Notes: generated by a model not told the origin, from the letters alone. A DNA stretch of 64,000 nucleotides from an uncultured Lachnospiraceae bacterium (GCA_910577165.1 CAJTLX010000002.1:62001-126000), one strand, 5' to 3'; positions 1-8,719 are shown, counted from the stretch's first letter. Made by a program: numbers and translations.

Positions 1-321
1 AGCCTCCAGATCACCAAAATACCAGGATTCTAACTCATGGCATGCAATGCGAATTAACACCACTCTTTTTGTGCCATCACATAATTGTAATAATTGTTTT
101 TTTAATTCCCGGCAGTCATTACTATCTTGATCCTGTACAATAACAAATTTTACATCCGGTTCATTCCAAGCCGCAAGTTTAATTGGGATAGATTTTTGCA
201 AATCAGATTTTCCTGAATGTGGTATTGTCTGAAAAGCAATTCCTTCTGGTAATATGTTTGGTAATATTCCATCCAAAAAACATTTCATCGATTTTTCTTC
301 CAATAAAAATACTAATTTCAT
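1..321 (-). CDS. DUF4276 family protein (TOPRIM-like), 3' end off window
   Basis: My own translation of the minus strand gives 107 codons running off base 1. The start MKLVFLLEEKSMK, the central VQDQDSNDC and the stretch RIACHELESWYFGD match the DUF4276 family as I know it. Acidic residues E8/E9 and D64/D66 have the spacing of a TOPRIM-like metal site (inference). I chose ATG at 321 because a GGGGGAAAAG stands just before it; an ATG at 357, directly after the stop of the ATPase gene, is also in frame. It lies directly downstream of the AAA ATPase gene, so the two form one operon. ATPase plus DUF4276 pairs are seen in putative defence loci; I cannot name a characterised system for this one. 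Confidence 0.8.
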   Translation of the reverse strand, partial: MKLVFLLEEKSMKCFLDGILPNILPEGIAFQTIPHSGKSDLQKSIPIKLAAWNEPDVKFVIVQDQDSNDCRELKKQLLQLCDGTKRVVLIRIACHELESWYFGDLEA

Positions 322-357
322 CTTTTCCCCCATCTTCATTTCCATGTACTTTTTCAT

Positions 358-1530
358 TTACTCACTTGCAAGTAACCCCTGCTTCCACAAAGCCCCTGGT
401 AAATCCCCTGCGTCGTACAATGATTTCACCAATTTATTATCGGATGCCTTTTTTATTGTAGTAAATCCCTCTATTTTTTCCATATAATAAATTTCTTCTA
501 ACCGAACAGCATTCAAAAAATCCGGTGAGTGCGTGGATACAAAAACCTGTCCTCCGTTTTCAGCATACAGACGAAATTCCTCCGCCAGTTCGTCCAATAA
601 CTCTGGATACAATTGATTTTCTGGTTCCTCAATGCATAACAGGGCATGATGTTCTGGCGAATACAACAGAACAAGATAAGTAAACATTTTAATAGTTCCA
701 TCCGATACAAATTTCGCAGAAAATGGATTTTTAAACTTCCCATCCTGAAATCGCAAAACAATATATCCGTCCTGCGTCTCCTGTGCTTCTACTTTCTCCA
801 CCCCCGGAACCCTGCACTTCATCCTCTCCACAATCTCAAAAAATTTTTCTGGATAATTATCATACAAATACTTTGTCACTGCGGATAAATTATCCCCCGT
901 CCTTGAAAGCTGTTCACTATATTCCGCCTCCTGCCTTTCCCTTGCCGCATCAATTCGAAAATCAGAAACATACCAATCCTCTATCAAGCGGCGAAATGCG
1001 GATACCGCCTCAAATTCCTGAAATTGTCCCAGTCCCTTGATTGCCAAAATATCCGGAGAATCCAATTTTTGTTTGCGCCTTTTTGCTGACTGCACATCCT
1101 CGTAAGTGCTTAACTTTCCCTCCACTGCCATCCCCTCACCAAGTGTGAAATCTAATACCTTCCAGGGTGAACCATATTGACCTCTTCGAAATCGCAAAAT
1201 TTCTTTTTTAACTACCGCTTTATTTTTATCATCCAATCCAATTGCAATTTCATAAGTAATCAATGGTTCATACTCTGCCGGACGAAATTTTATCACAAAT
1301 TCGATATCTCCTGTCCGGTCGCGGGACTGCACTTCCTTAAACCCCCCGCGCTTTGCCAAAGCGGTTTTTACATTGCTATTTAAACAGTCATGTAAAAAGC
1401 CAAAAATATCAAAAAATGTAGTTTTTCCGGTTCCATTTTTGCCTAGAAATACAGCCAGATTTGGAATATCTCGAATTTCTACATTCTGAAATACTCTGTA
1501 ATTTATGACTTTTAAAGTTTCAATTTTCAT
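358..1530 (-). CDS. AAA family ATPase (SMC/RecF-like) paired with DUF4276
   Basis: A 390-residue ATPase. Walker A is GKNGTGKT at residues 30-37, Walker B is CIEEPENQ near 299-306, and a switch histidine occurs in STHSPDF (H334). The short N-terminal lobe, long middle and C-terminal ABC-like half follow the AAA_21/RecF-like layout. I take ATG at 1530, preceded by GAAAGGATTTAAA, rather than the upstream TTG at 1545. The DUF4276 gene begins within 40 bases of the stop. By analogy with other ATPase plus TOPRIM pairs (OLD, Gabija-like, AbiL-like), the ATPase would sense or load while the partner acts as a nuclease or regulator. That role is inference; the ATPase call itself is firm. Confidence 0.85.
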   Translation of the reverse strand: MKIETLKVINYRVFQNVEIRDIPNLAVFLGKNGTGKTTFFDIFGFLHDCLNSNVKTALAKRGGFKEVQSRDRTGDIEFVIKFRPAEYEPLITYEIAIGLDDKNKAVVKKEILRFRRGQYGSPWKVLDFTLGEGMAVEGKLSTYEDVQSAKRRKQKLDSPDILAIKGLGQFQEFEAVSAFRRLIEDWYVSDFRIDAARERQEAEYSEQLSRTGDNLSAVTKYLYDNYPEKFFEIVERMKCRVPGVEKVEAQETQDGYIVLRFQDGKFKNPFSAKFVSDGTIKMFTYLVLLYSPEHHALLCIEEPENQLYPELLDELAEEFRLYAENGGQVFVSTHSPDFLNAVRLEEIYYMEKIEGFTTIKKASDNKLVKSLYDAGDLPGALWKQGLLASE

Positions 1531-1562
1531 TTTAAATCCTTTCAATACTATAATTATCTTAA

Positions 1563-1591
1563 TAAATATTCTAATTATTAGCTAAAATCAA
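1563..1591 (-). promoter_or_regulatory. Candidate promoter of the AAA/DUF4276 operon
   Basis: On the minus strand TTGATT (1591-1586) is separated by 17 bases from TATTTA (1568-1563). The spacer holds the palindrome CTAATAATTAG (1571-1581). The -10 match is only moderate, so this is a weak call. Confidence 0.35.
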
Positions 1592-1626
1592 CAATCTTTT
1601 TTGAAATAATATACTTATTTTTATCA

Positions 1627-3939
1627 TTATCCATTGTAATACTCTCTTCCCCGATCAATTTCCACTTTCTCCCTGCACAGATACAAATATTCACAAGCTT
1701 TGGCATAAATCCCCATCAAATCATCAGTCTTTCTCTCCATTCGATGCCGCCGCATAGTAGCCCCATCGGCAAGTCTGGCAAACATTTCGGAAAGTCTGGA
1801 AAGCCCGTATTGCCCCGCAAGTTTTCCCATGCGGGAAAGCCCCTCAAGAGTACTGTCATGCACGGTATCAAGTCCGCTCTGATATAGCTCCTCCAACAAG
1901 TTGCCCGCATCCGCAAGGACCTGGCTCAAAGCATCAAATCTCAGTCTGACATTATTTTCTTCCCGCCCTTCCTTCTCTGCAACTATCCTCGTATCTTCTT
2001 TTTTGGCGGATATCTCTTCGCCATCCCCCGACAGATCCTCCACCCATTCCCCCTTTTCAAATACCGTCACCGGATACAGGCACATTCTCCCATCCCTAAA
2101 ATACAATTTTCCCAAAAAGCAAGGTTCCTTATCCTCCGTCAGCCGCTCCAGATATCCAATCCCCCATTCCTCTCTCTTAGAATAGGCAAGTTCGAGCATA
2201 ATCTCCCACCCTGCCCTGTCATACAGCCACATCACAAGCTTCTGTTCCATCTGTGAGAATTCACCCCTGGTAAACGAATATGGACGCAGGAACACCAGTT
2301 CGCCGTTCCTTCTCTCCTCCTGCATCTCCTTTAGCCAGGAATTTTTCCTTATTCCTATCTGCTCTGCAAAAAGTTTTCCAAAATCCTTATAATACCAACC
2401 ACTCAGATCCCCCGTATGCAAATTTTCCTTTTGGCAGTTTCCTATCACCTCACCCCTTGTCTCCTCGCTTGCGGAGAGCCTTCCCCGAATATCACAGCGC
2501 GCGCCGGACAAATGCAGGCGAAGTCCCACCATCTCTTCCACACTGACCGGCAATCCCCAGGGTGCCGCCGCTTTTTCCTGCCTTCCCCGCCGTCTAGTCG
2601 TATCATAAAATACCGGGCGCGCCGAAGTATAGGTGTACCACTGCTTTGTATTTTCTTCCAGAAAATAAACTGTTTCCCCCTCATATCCCGTCTGACTCTC
2701 AAAATGCTCCATTGCAATCCCCATAAGACAAAGATTTCCAATTGGCACGTATTCTGACCGAAATTCCCCCGCCAATGCTGCTATCTGCACCGCATCCTTT
2801 GCATCCGATGCCCGCGTCAATAATTCCACCCTTTTGCAGAGCCGCGCAAATTGCTCCATCAGCTTTTTTATCTCAAACGACGCTTTCCGCTTTAAATAAT
2901 TTCCGTAGGAGTCATGGATCGCGCGCAGATAACCCTCAAAATTTGCAAGCTTCGCATTGTGGCTGATCAGAGCAAGCCGATCAAGGTAATCAAGAACATC
3001 CGGAGAAATGCGCGCAAGTCCCGTATCCAAAAGTTCTTTTAAAAATTCCCCTATCTGTCCTGAAACATCTCTTATCTCCCCCAAAGAAAAATCCTGCAAT
3101 TCCTCCGTACCGCAAAGATCCTCCTCCGAAATTTCTCCCGCCTCAAGCTTACACCAGAGTACTGCCGCCGCCTTATGCACACAGAATTCCTTTTTATGGC
3201 AGGAACAGGTGGAATATTCCAGCGGAGAAAGAAGTTTTACCGTATTTCCTCCCCTTGGCAGAGCCACAGTAATAATACTAGAATATGTGATTTTAGGCGA
3301 CTGCCCAGATTTTTTTTGACTGGCAATCGCTAAAAGCTGTTTCGCACCCAGCACTTTTTTTAAGGAGGCAAATGGGAATGCGGAAATCTCCATAAGAAGC
3401 TGCGATTTTAAATCCTGCCTTTCCGACGTTTTTTCTACCTGACTAAGTTTTTCCTCCGTTACATTTTCTTCTGAATTTTCTTTTTTATGTTTTTTATTCG
3501 TTTTATTTTCTTTTAAGCTCTCTTCTTTAAGCTTTTCATCTGTTTTATTTCCTTCTAAACTCTCCTCGCTAAGCTTTTTTTCTAAATTTTCCTCTTTAAT
3601 TGCAACTTTTTCATCTATTTCCCCATCTTTTTCCTCTTTTTCTTTCTGCTCCTCCTGCTCCGTCCCAGATTCCGCCACAAATTTTTTTAATGCCAAAATT
3701 CCCAATACTACATGGCGGCAGATTGTCCTCGACGGGCAGGAACAGGAACTCTCCCCAAGCGGCTGCCTAATCAATACCTTTTCTCCGCCCACGGATACTT
3801 CCGCCTCCCCATCAACAGAAATTACCTTATAATCCCCCGTCTCCATATCCTTATAAGCGCGCTTTACAATCCCCTTATTCGCCATCCCAATAAGATAATC
3901 ATCATCCAAATTATTTAAAATAATCTTCCAGTTTTCCAT
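1627..3939 (-). CDS. SWIM zinc-finger family protein with two SWIM motifs
   Basis: A 770-residue protein with two copies of the SWIM signature CxCx5CxH: C66, C68, C74, H76 and C245, C247, C253, H255. SWIM fingers bind DNA or protein. Residues about 92-175 are a run of Lys/Glu/Asn/Ser with near-repeats such as KLKEESLKENK, almost certainly disordered, separating the two fingers. The last third has no motif I can name. The gene starts six bases after the VWA gene stops, so the two are co-transcribed. Large SWIM proteins beside VWA, MoxR AAA and DUF5682 genes are a known bacterial association, which supports assignment to that module. The biochemical role is unknown. A second, very similar finger inside one chain argues for a duplicated N-terminal unit. 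Confidence 0.85.
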   Translation of the reverse strand: MENWKIILNNLDDDYLIGMANKGIVKRAYKDMETGDYKVISVDGEAEVSVGGEKVLIRQPLGESSCSCPSRTICRHVVLGILALKKFVAESGTEQEEQKEKEEKDGEIDEKVAIKEENLEKKLSEESLEGNKTDEKLKEESLKENKTNKKHKKENSEENVTEEKLSQVEKTSERQDLKSQLLMEISAFPFASLKKVLGAKQLLAIASQKKSGQSPKITYSSIITVALPRGGNTVKLLSPLEYSTCSCHKKEFCVHKAAAVLWCKLEAGEISEEDLCGTEELQDFSLGEIRDVSGQIGEFLKELLDTGLARISPDVLDYLDRLALISHNAKLANFEGYLRAIHDSYGNYLKRKASFEIKKLMEQFARLCKRVELLTRASDAKDAVQIAALAGEFRSEYVPIGNLCLMGIAMEHFESQTGYEGETVYFLEENTKQWYTYTSARPVFYDTTRRRGRQEKAAAPWGLPVSVEEMVGLRLHLSGARCDIRGRLSASEETRGEVIGNCQKENLHTGDLSGWYYKDFGKLFAEQIGIRKNSWLKEMQEERRNGELVFLRPYSFTRGEFSQMEQKLVMWLYDRAGWEIMLELAYSKREEWGIGYLERLTEDKEPCFLGKLYFRDGRMCLYPVTVFEKGEWVEDLSGDGEEISAKKEDTRIVAEKEGREENNVRLRFDALSQVLADAGNLLEELYQSGLDTVHDSTLEGLSRMGKLAGQYGLSRLSEMFARLADGATMRRHRMERKTDDLMGIYAKACEYLYLCREKVEIDRGREYYNG

Positions 3940-3944
3940 CCTTT

Positions 3945-5072
3945 CTAATTCACCACCTTACTTACAAATCCGACCAGTTCCTCCGGTGTCATCGCGCCAA
4001 CAAAGGCTCCCATCCCCGCCAATTTCTTTGCTGCATTGCGGTCATAGTTCGGATTTGCTTCCACATCAAGTGCCGTCAATACCACAAATCTTGCCCCACT
4101 CTCAATAATTCCCTTGCTCACACGATACATATTTTCATAGCCGCCGCCCTCATACAGATCCGAAACCAACACCACCATAGTCCGATATGGAAAATCAATC
4201 AATTTCTCACAGTAGGAAAGCGCGCCACTGATATCTGTTCCTCCGCCAAGCTGGACACTCATCAAAATTTCCACCGGATCTTCGGCATATCCACTCAGAT
4301 CAACAACACTCGTATCAAAAATTACCAGCTTCGTCTCAAGCATTGGCAGCTTTGCAAAAATTCCTGCCATCACCGCACTGTGAATCACTGAATCCAACAT
4401 AGAACCGCTCTCATCCACACAGATAATCACACGCCATGAATTGTAACGCTTCATGCGCGCACTGAAATAAACATCTTTTAATATCAACTCCCCCCGCTCC
4501 ACGTCAAAATTTTTTAAATTCCGGCGAATGGTCTTCTTGATATCTAGATTGCGCATTGTGCGGATTGGGCTGCTTATACTGCGGTTTAACTTTCCAAAAA
4601 AGGACTGTCGCACTTCCTGCTCTAGTTTTTTCATCAATTCCTCCGCTACCTTGCGCACGATCTCTTTCGCGAGTGTAAGTACCTCTCCGCTCATCAAATG
4701 TTTCATTGAAAGAATAGTCTTTAACAGTTCCTTATTTGGCTCTAATTTTCTTATTACCTCCGGATCAGTTAAAAGCTCCGTCATTCCATATTTATCAAGC
4801 GCATGACGTTCCATAATCTCAACGGTCTGCTTCGGGAATAATTTTTTAATTTTTAACAGCCATTTGGGAACTGTAAGCTGCGAAGCTCCACTCCCGCCCG
4901 CCTTCTCCTTCCGGATATCCTGCTCCTCGCCATATTCTCTCTCATACAGGTAATCCAACACCTCTTCCATCTCCATAAACTTTGCTTCATTCTGCGAAAA
5001 TGAAAGCTGCCCCGATGCATACCGCCCAAGCACAAGCCGCCAGCGATTTAAAATTTCCTGTTCATCCGACAT
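3945..5072 (-). CDS. VWA domain protein with intact MIDAS (MoxR-module partner)
   Basis: A 375-residue protein. The C-terminal VWA domain starts near residue 212 with WRVIICVDESGSM, which contains the MIDAS motif DxSxS (D220, S222, S224). The further metal ligands are supplied by GGGTDIS and VLVSDLYEGG. The N-terminal 210 residues are helical and charged. I chose ATG at 5072, which has GGGAG eight bases upstream; the longer form from 5090 would add six residues. Metal-binding VWA proteins act as partners of MoxR AAA ATPases and may serve as adaptors delivering targets. It is followed by the SWIM gene. The matching MoxR gene is not adjacent but lies at 60764-61873. Confidence 0.88.
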   Translation of the reverse strand: MSDEQEILNRWRLVLGRYASGQLSFSQNEAKFMEMEEVLDYLYEREYGEEQDIRKEKAGGSGASQLTVPKWLLKIKKLFPKQTVEIMERHALDKYGMTELLTDPEVIRKLEPNKELLKTILSMKHLMSGEVLTLAKEIVRKVAEELMKKLEQEVRQSFFGKLNRSISSPIRTMRNLDIKKTIRRNLKNFDVERGELILKDVYFSARMKRYNSWRVIICVDESGSMLDSVIHSAVMAGIFAKLPMLETKLVIFDTSVVDLSGYAEDPVEILMSVQLGGGTDISGALSYCEKLIDFPYRTMVVLVSDLYEGGGYENMYRVSKGIIESGARFVVLTALDVEANPNYDRNAAKKLAGMGAFVGAMTPEELVGFVSKVVN

Positions 5073-5086
5073 TATCTTTTCTCCCT

Positions 5087-5314
5087 TCATACTTGCCCGA
5101 CAATTGTAAATAGATAAAACTTAATTTCCACTTTAAATTTCTTCCCCTCGTATCCTTCAAGCATAATATGTCGGTTTACAATTCCTCTCGGAATCCTTGT
5201 CAGGCAAAAATCTATTCTTTGAAAGATATTGGCAAATTTTATCATTCCCCTGTGATAGGGAATATTTCTGGATATTTTTCTTAATTCGGGATCAATTAAA
5301 TTTTTATAATCCAT
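5087..5314 (-). pseudogene. N-terminal fragment of an alpha/beta-hydrolase gene
   Basis: ATG at 5314 follows a perfect CAGGAGGTATATTT ribosome site. The product begins MDYKNLIDPELRKI and continues through FCLTRIPRGIVNRH, which resembles the N-terminus of esterase/lipase (Aes-like) hydrolases. After about 63 residues it runs into KFYLFTIVGQV and a stop, with no oxyanion HGG motif or GxSxG nucleophile. It therefore looks like the 5' stub of a deleted gene, although a genuine 75-residue peptide cannot be excluded. Its TGA overlaps the upstream ATG of the VWA reading frame (ATGA), so the good ribosome site may still couple translation into the VWA-SWIM operon. Confidence 0.55.
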
Positions 5315-5410
5315 AAATATACCTCCTGTTCTCAAGTCTACTAACATTAGCCTATTTTAATTTCTTTCACCTTTTCTGCAACATTATTTTTTCTCTTTTT
5401 CATACCAAAA

Positions 5411-5456
5411 AGAGCCTTGATGCGCCCATATTCATTATAGCACATTCAAGGCTCAT
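5411..5456 (-). terminator. Rho-independent terminator after the Nudix-GNAT genes
   Basis: Read on the minus strand, GAGCCTTGA (5454-5446) pairs perfectly with TCAAGGCTC (5420-5412), with extra pairing inward, and is followed by TTTTTGG. It separates the Nudix-GNAT pair from the VWA-SWIM operon, so the latter needs its own promoter between about 5315 and 5410. Confidence 0.75.
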
Positions 5457-5551
5457 TTTCACTATTTTTTTCACTGACATATAAAAATATCTCTGCTATA
5501 CGACAGCTTATCTCTTTTGCTATCGGGCTACTTTTGAAATTTTTTCATTTT

Positions 5552-6079
5552 TTATCGGTCATTTTCTGCTCCCAGACGCTTTTTCATTACGCTTATCTTT
5601 TCTTCGAACCCGGCACCATTATAATAATCAGTCGTATAAAGGATTTTGAATCCCGCTCTTTTGTAATAATCCACATGGGATAATGTGCAAAGGTACAAAA
5701 ACTCAAATCCGATACTCTTGGCATAATGGCATATTTTGTTGATAAAAGCCAGTCCAATATACTGATTTCTGTATTTTTCGTCTACAAACAAAAAATCTAA
5801 CCATGGTTCATTTCCATTATTTTCCACACAGCTTTCTTTCACTATTGCAACAAAGCCAATGATTCTGTCATTTGAGATTGCCGCATATACTTTCTCGTAA
5901 TCCTCAAAAGCACCGTTGGACAACAATTCCGCAAGATAAGCACCTGTTCCCTGAAATGAACAATTCTTCGCATAGCTGATTAGGTCTTTTGTTATTATAG
6001 ATGTGCTAACACCCACAATATCATAATTTATCTTATTCTCGGCAGAATACCTCTGGTTCACAATATCCTTATTTTTCAT
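5552..6079 (-). CDS. GNAT family N-acetyltransferase
   Basis: A 175-residue protein with the GNAT core: IIGFVAIVKES as the beta-strand before the acetyl-CoA site, WLDFLFVDEKYRNQYIGLAFINKI as the pyrophosphate-binding loop region with an imperfect Q/RxxGxG/A motif, and a C-terminal HVDYYKRAGFKILY typical of the family. It transfers an acetyl group from acetyl-CoA to an unknown amine substrate in the cytoplasm. The start overlaps the end of the Nudix gene by 11 bases, so the two are translated as a pair. GNAT-Nudix pairs are common in accessory regions and do not reveal a substrate. Confidence 0.8.
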   Translation of the reverse strand: MKNKDIVNQRYSAENKINYDIVGVSTSIITKDLISYAKNCSFQGTGAYLAELLSNGAFEDYEKVYAAISNDRIIGFVAIVKESCVENNGNEPWLDFLFVDEKYRNQYIGLAFINKICHYAKSIGFEFLYLCTLSHVDYYKRAGFKILYTTDYYNGAGFEEKISVMKKRLGAENDR

Positions 6080-6524
6080 TTCTGTACTTCCAATACTTAT
6101 GATGCTTCGTCAATCTCTCCCACAAAATTCGAAAAACCCCGTTTTTTTCAAAATCTTCAATAATTGCCGCTGGCAAAATCCTCCTGCACTCCTCCTTCGA
6201 TGCCCACATAAACGCCTGATGCTCGTCACTTAAACTCACATTTTCTGTTGATACCTCACAAAAGTATGCAACAATTAAATATGGGTTATCGCCATCCACC
6301 AGTGTGACATAGGCAATCCGCCTAATCTCGACTTCCGTAATTTTAGTTTCTTCTCTGATTTCTCTTCTTATTGCTTCCTCCAATGTTTCCCCGGCCTCTA
6401 TATTTCCTCCCACTCCCTCCCAAGTATTTGCACCAACTAAGTCCGTCTTACTTCGCTGCATTAGAAGAATTTTGCCAAGTGTCTTATTAAAAATTATGCT
6501 TTTCACAATTATCTTTGCCTTCAT
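6069..6524 (-). CDS. NUDIX hydrolase
   Basis: A 151-residue protein with a Nudix box beginning at G40: E46, R54, E55, E58 and E59 fit GX5EX7REUXEEXGU, but the final glycine position is lysine (K61). The family hydrolyses nucleoside diphosphates linked to another group, usually with Mg2+. GVGGNIEAGETLEEA is close to MutT/ADP-ribose pyrophosphatase-like enzymes, though the substrate cannot be read from the sequence. ATG at 6524 follows AAGGGGCAGAG. It is the first gene of the pair with the GNAT, and the intergenic DNA upstream carries a tandem repeat. Confidence 0.88.
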   Translation of the reverse strand: MKAKIIVKSIIFNKTLGKILLMQRSKTDLVGANTWEGVGGNIEAGETLEEAIRREIREETKITEVEIRRIAYVTLVDGDNPYLIVAYFCEVSTENVSLSDEHQAFMWASKEECRRILPAAIIEDFEKNGVFRILWERLTKHHKYWKYRNEK

Positions 6525-6564
6525 CTCTGCCCCTTAAACTATTAAATTTAAAATACTTTCTCTG

Positions 6565-6630
6565 CCTAATCAAAATACCTTTCCCACCTAATCAAAATAC
6601 CTTTCCCTCCTAGTCAAAATACTTTTTCTA
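6565..6630. repeat. 22-base tandem direct repeat, three copies
   Basis: The unit CCTAATCAAAATACCTTTCC plus two bases occurs at 6565-6586 and 6587-6608 almost identically, and with changes at 6609-6630. A more degenerate copy can be seen at 6543-6564. It lies upstream of the Nudix start and downstream of the SdpI-like gene. The 22-base period would place each copy on the same face of the DNA. Confidence 0.85.
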
Positions 6631-6676
6631 TCTAATTATTTGTTTTAAAAGTACTTTTTATCTCGATTTAATTATT

Positions 6677-7021
6677 CTAAAATTTATTTTTTATAGTAAT
6701 TTCCGTTCGACAAAATGCCAGAATTAAAAAAATAACTCCCACAATCGTCCCCGTAACTACACAAAAATATGCATTTAATCTTAGTATCAGAAAGAGAATA
6801 CTTAAAACAAGCTCTACTACACCGGATATTTTGCCGAGATCAATAAAAATATCCGGTGCGATACTCTGCGCATAATCCCAATGTTCCTGAGACTTCCGCG
6901 AAGTGGGAGTATTATATCCGTTACCTGAATTCATGTCCGTTACCGGATGTTTTTTAAAAGAATATCCCACCAAGATCATCACAAAAGGGACTATTAAATT
7001 TAAAATCAATAAACCATACAT
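6677..7021 (-). CDS. SdpI/YhfL-type small membrane protein
   Basis: A 114-residue membrane protein with three predicted transmembrane helices (about 3-20, 60-80 and 85-105). The cytoplasmic loop between helices 1 and 2 contains GYNTPTSRKSQEHWDYAQ, matching the GYRTxxSxxSxxxWxxAN signature of the SdpI family. In Bacillus subtilis SdpI gives immunity to the SdpC toxin, but many relatives have no known partner. ATG at 7021 follows GGGAGGAATAATTT. It sits just downstream of the gene broken by the IS element, among small accessory genes between DUF5682 and VWA. No SdpC-like toxin is visible nearby. Confidence 0.75.
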   Translation of the reverse strand: MYGLLILNLIVPFVMILVGYSFKKHPVTDMNSGNGYNTPTSRKSQEHWDYAQSIAPDIFIDLGKISGVVELVLSILFLILRLNAYFCVVTGTIVGVIFLILAFCRTEITIKNKF

Positions 7022-7057
7022 AAATTATTCCTCCCTGACCAGCGATTATTTTCGAAC

Positions 7058-7429
7058 TTACTCTCCATTCCGATAATCCTCATAATCGCAAAAAGCATCT
7101 TCCCCATCACCATTTAACAAACACATCAGACAGCCTTCCATAATCTCAATCCATGTCAGCAGACAGTTTGTCTGTTCCTGCGTCAATATACCATTCCCTC
7201 CAAGCATTCCATCCGGCGAACTCCACACTCTTGTCAGATATATAATTGCCATAAGATCCGCCATAATTTCCCTATCAACCGTCGCCGCCTGAAATTCATC
7301 CTTTAATGCTCTCAAGCATTCCATCACTTCAATAAAATTTTCTTCACGAAGTTCCCCACGAAATGGTCTTAGACTTCCTAAAAATCCGTTTTCCCATTTC
7401 GGGTTGTGGATATCACTATTTCGCGATGA
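7058..7429 (-). pseudogene. 3' part of a host gene split by the IS200/IS605 element
   Basis: Open reading continues upstream of the apparent GTG/ATG start at 7327 as far as 7429, giving SSRNSDIHNPKWENGFLG in good coding style, then meets the IS end. Joining base 7429 to 9265 restores one frame of 136 codons that starts at ATG 9303 (MRTIFINKILSVV). The product is small, acidic and unrecognised; it ends DYEDYRNGE. The intact gene would lie 62 bases after the formylglycine-enzyme-like gene and 36 bases before the SdpI-like gene, so the IS broke an operon. A shortened protein from 7324 could still be made. Confidence 0.75.
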
Positions 7430-7590
7430 GTCAACTACCCATCACCTAAAGGTAATGGGCTTGTAACTGCCCAGTCGTAGTAACGGCTAATGCCTCCGAC
7501 CTTTCATTCCCGATAAGTATTACTACTTAAAGTGGCGTTACATCACAGGGTGGTTGACCGCACCCTTTACAACAAAGATTTACTCTGTTG
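7430..7590 (-). ncRNA. Predicted TnpB guide RNA (omega/reRNA) region
   Basis: TnpB partners with an RNA made from the right end of its transposon, covering the 3' end of tnpB and the downstream noncoding DNA and reaching into the flank. Here that region is the 150 bases after the tnpB stop. It contains several short pairings and ends in the hairpin at 7459-7438. The guide would be the host bases next to the end, beginning TCATCGCGAAATAGTG on the minus strand (7429-7414). Position and family knowledge support this; no structure was computed. Confidence 0.55.
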
Positions 7591-8719
7591 TAACTGTATC
7601 AGGTACTTGACTATTCTCAAGATAGTTGATTCCCATGCGGTACAGATTCATTGCTCCAATGCGGTCATCGTTTGATTTATAACCACAGTTTTTACAGGTA
7701 AACAGATGTATCCTCTTATCACGATTCGCCTTTTCAATGTGTCCGCATACAGGACAACACTGACTTGTGTAATGGGGGTCAACCTTAATCACAATGGACT
7801 GGTTCTGTTTAGCCTTGTAAATAAGTTTCTGTTCTAAGTCATAAAACGACCATGATACAGACACATGGCGGTCTTTTGTCCTGACACGTTCTGTAGCATG
7901 GCGAATACCTGACAAATCTTCCAAGACAAAGAGGGTATGTTTCGGATTGGATTCAACGAGTGCCTTCGATACCTGATGGTTCACATCTTGCATCCAACGG
8001 TTTTCTCGCTGACCGATAGCCTTTAATCTACGTCTTGCCGATGATGTCTGACGCATTTGGAGTTCTTTACGGAGTTTGGAATAGTTCGCACGTTTCTGTT
8101 TTATGGCTTTACCACTTATAAAACCTGATTTGTGTCTGCTGTCATAGGTAGCAACAACAAAGTTAATCCCTCTGTCTATCCCTACAACATTACAGAGATC
8201 AGAGATATTACTTTCTTCCATATCATAAGTAACCGGAATATGCAAAAAATATTTACCACATTTGTTTACGAGTTTGGCTGTTCCAAATTTATAAATGGTA
8301 TGGTCAAAGTATTTTGACATCCCTCCTGAGAAATACGATAACTTGACACGACCATTCAATGTATTTACTGAAAAACAGTTTTGTGTAAGAGAATAATCCC
8401 TGTTCCATACAAGGTCATATTGAGGCTTTTTGAAAAATGGCTTAATCCACTCTTTCTGGTTTTCAAGAATGCTCTTATATCTGGCAATAACCGTTTTAAA
8501 AACAGATTGTGCCATTTGAGATTTCAGACCAAACTTCTCCCGTAGAATGGAATATAAGATTTTGTTAAGAGAAAACTGTTTCAGGTCATGTGTACGGAAT
8601 ACATACGCAGACACATAGTTGCAGGCATCAGAATAAGCAGCCATAGTTTCATCCAATAACCTTCTGCTGTCTGTTGTAACCGATATCTGGATTTTAGCGG
8701 TAACGGTCATCTGTTCCAT
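7580..8719 (-). CDS. tnpB: TnpB, RNA-guided nuclease (IS605 OrfB)
   Basis: A 379-residue TnpB with all catalytic parts: RuvC-I VGIDRGINF (D182), RuvC-II VLEDLSG (E267) and RuvC-III NDDRIGAMNLY (D351/D352). The zinc ribbon uses C322/C325 (CCPVCG) and C342/C345 (CKNCG). TnpB cuts double-stranded DNA at a site chosen by its guide RNA and a short target-adjacent motif, helping IS200/IS605 elements persist. ATG at 8719 follows GGAGTACATTTT. Its promoter region, shared with tnpA, has an 8-base inverted repeat, TTTCACTA/TAGTGAAA (8743-8750/8772-8779). The gene appears fully functional although its transposase is not. Confidence 0.93.
   Translation of the reverse strand: MEQMTVTAKIQISVTTDSRRLLDETMAAYSDACNYVSAYVFRTHDLKQFSLNKILYSILREKFGLKSQMAQSVFKTVIARYKSILENQKEWIKPFFKKPQYDLVWNRDYSLTQNCFSVNTLNGRVKLSYFSGGMSKYFDHTIYKFGTAKLVNKCGKYFLHIPVTYDMEESNISDLCNVVGIDRGINFVVATYDSRHKSGFISGKAIKQKRANYSKLRKELQMRQTSSARRRLKAIGQRENRWMQDVNHQVSKALVESNPKHTLFVLEDLSGIRHATERVRTKDRHVSVSWSFYDLEQKLIYKAKQNQSIVIKVDPHYTSQCCPVCGHIEKANRDKRIHLFTCKNCGYKSNDDRIGAMNLYRMGINYLENSQVPDTVTTE

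Noticed and set aside
5087..5314. A complete small gene
   Set aside because: The sequence looks like the start of an esterase-type hydrolase and ends without any catalytic motif; kept as a probable stub with moderate confidence.
6565..6630. Possible mini CRISPR array
   Set aside because: The copies are directly adjacent with no spacers between them, and there is no cas gene in the window.
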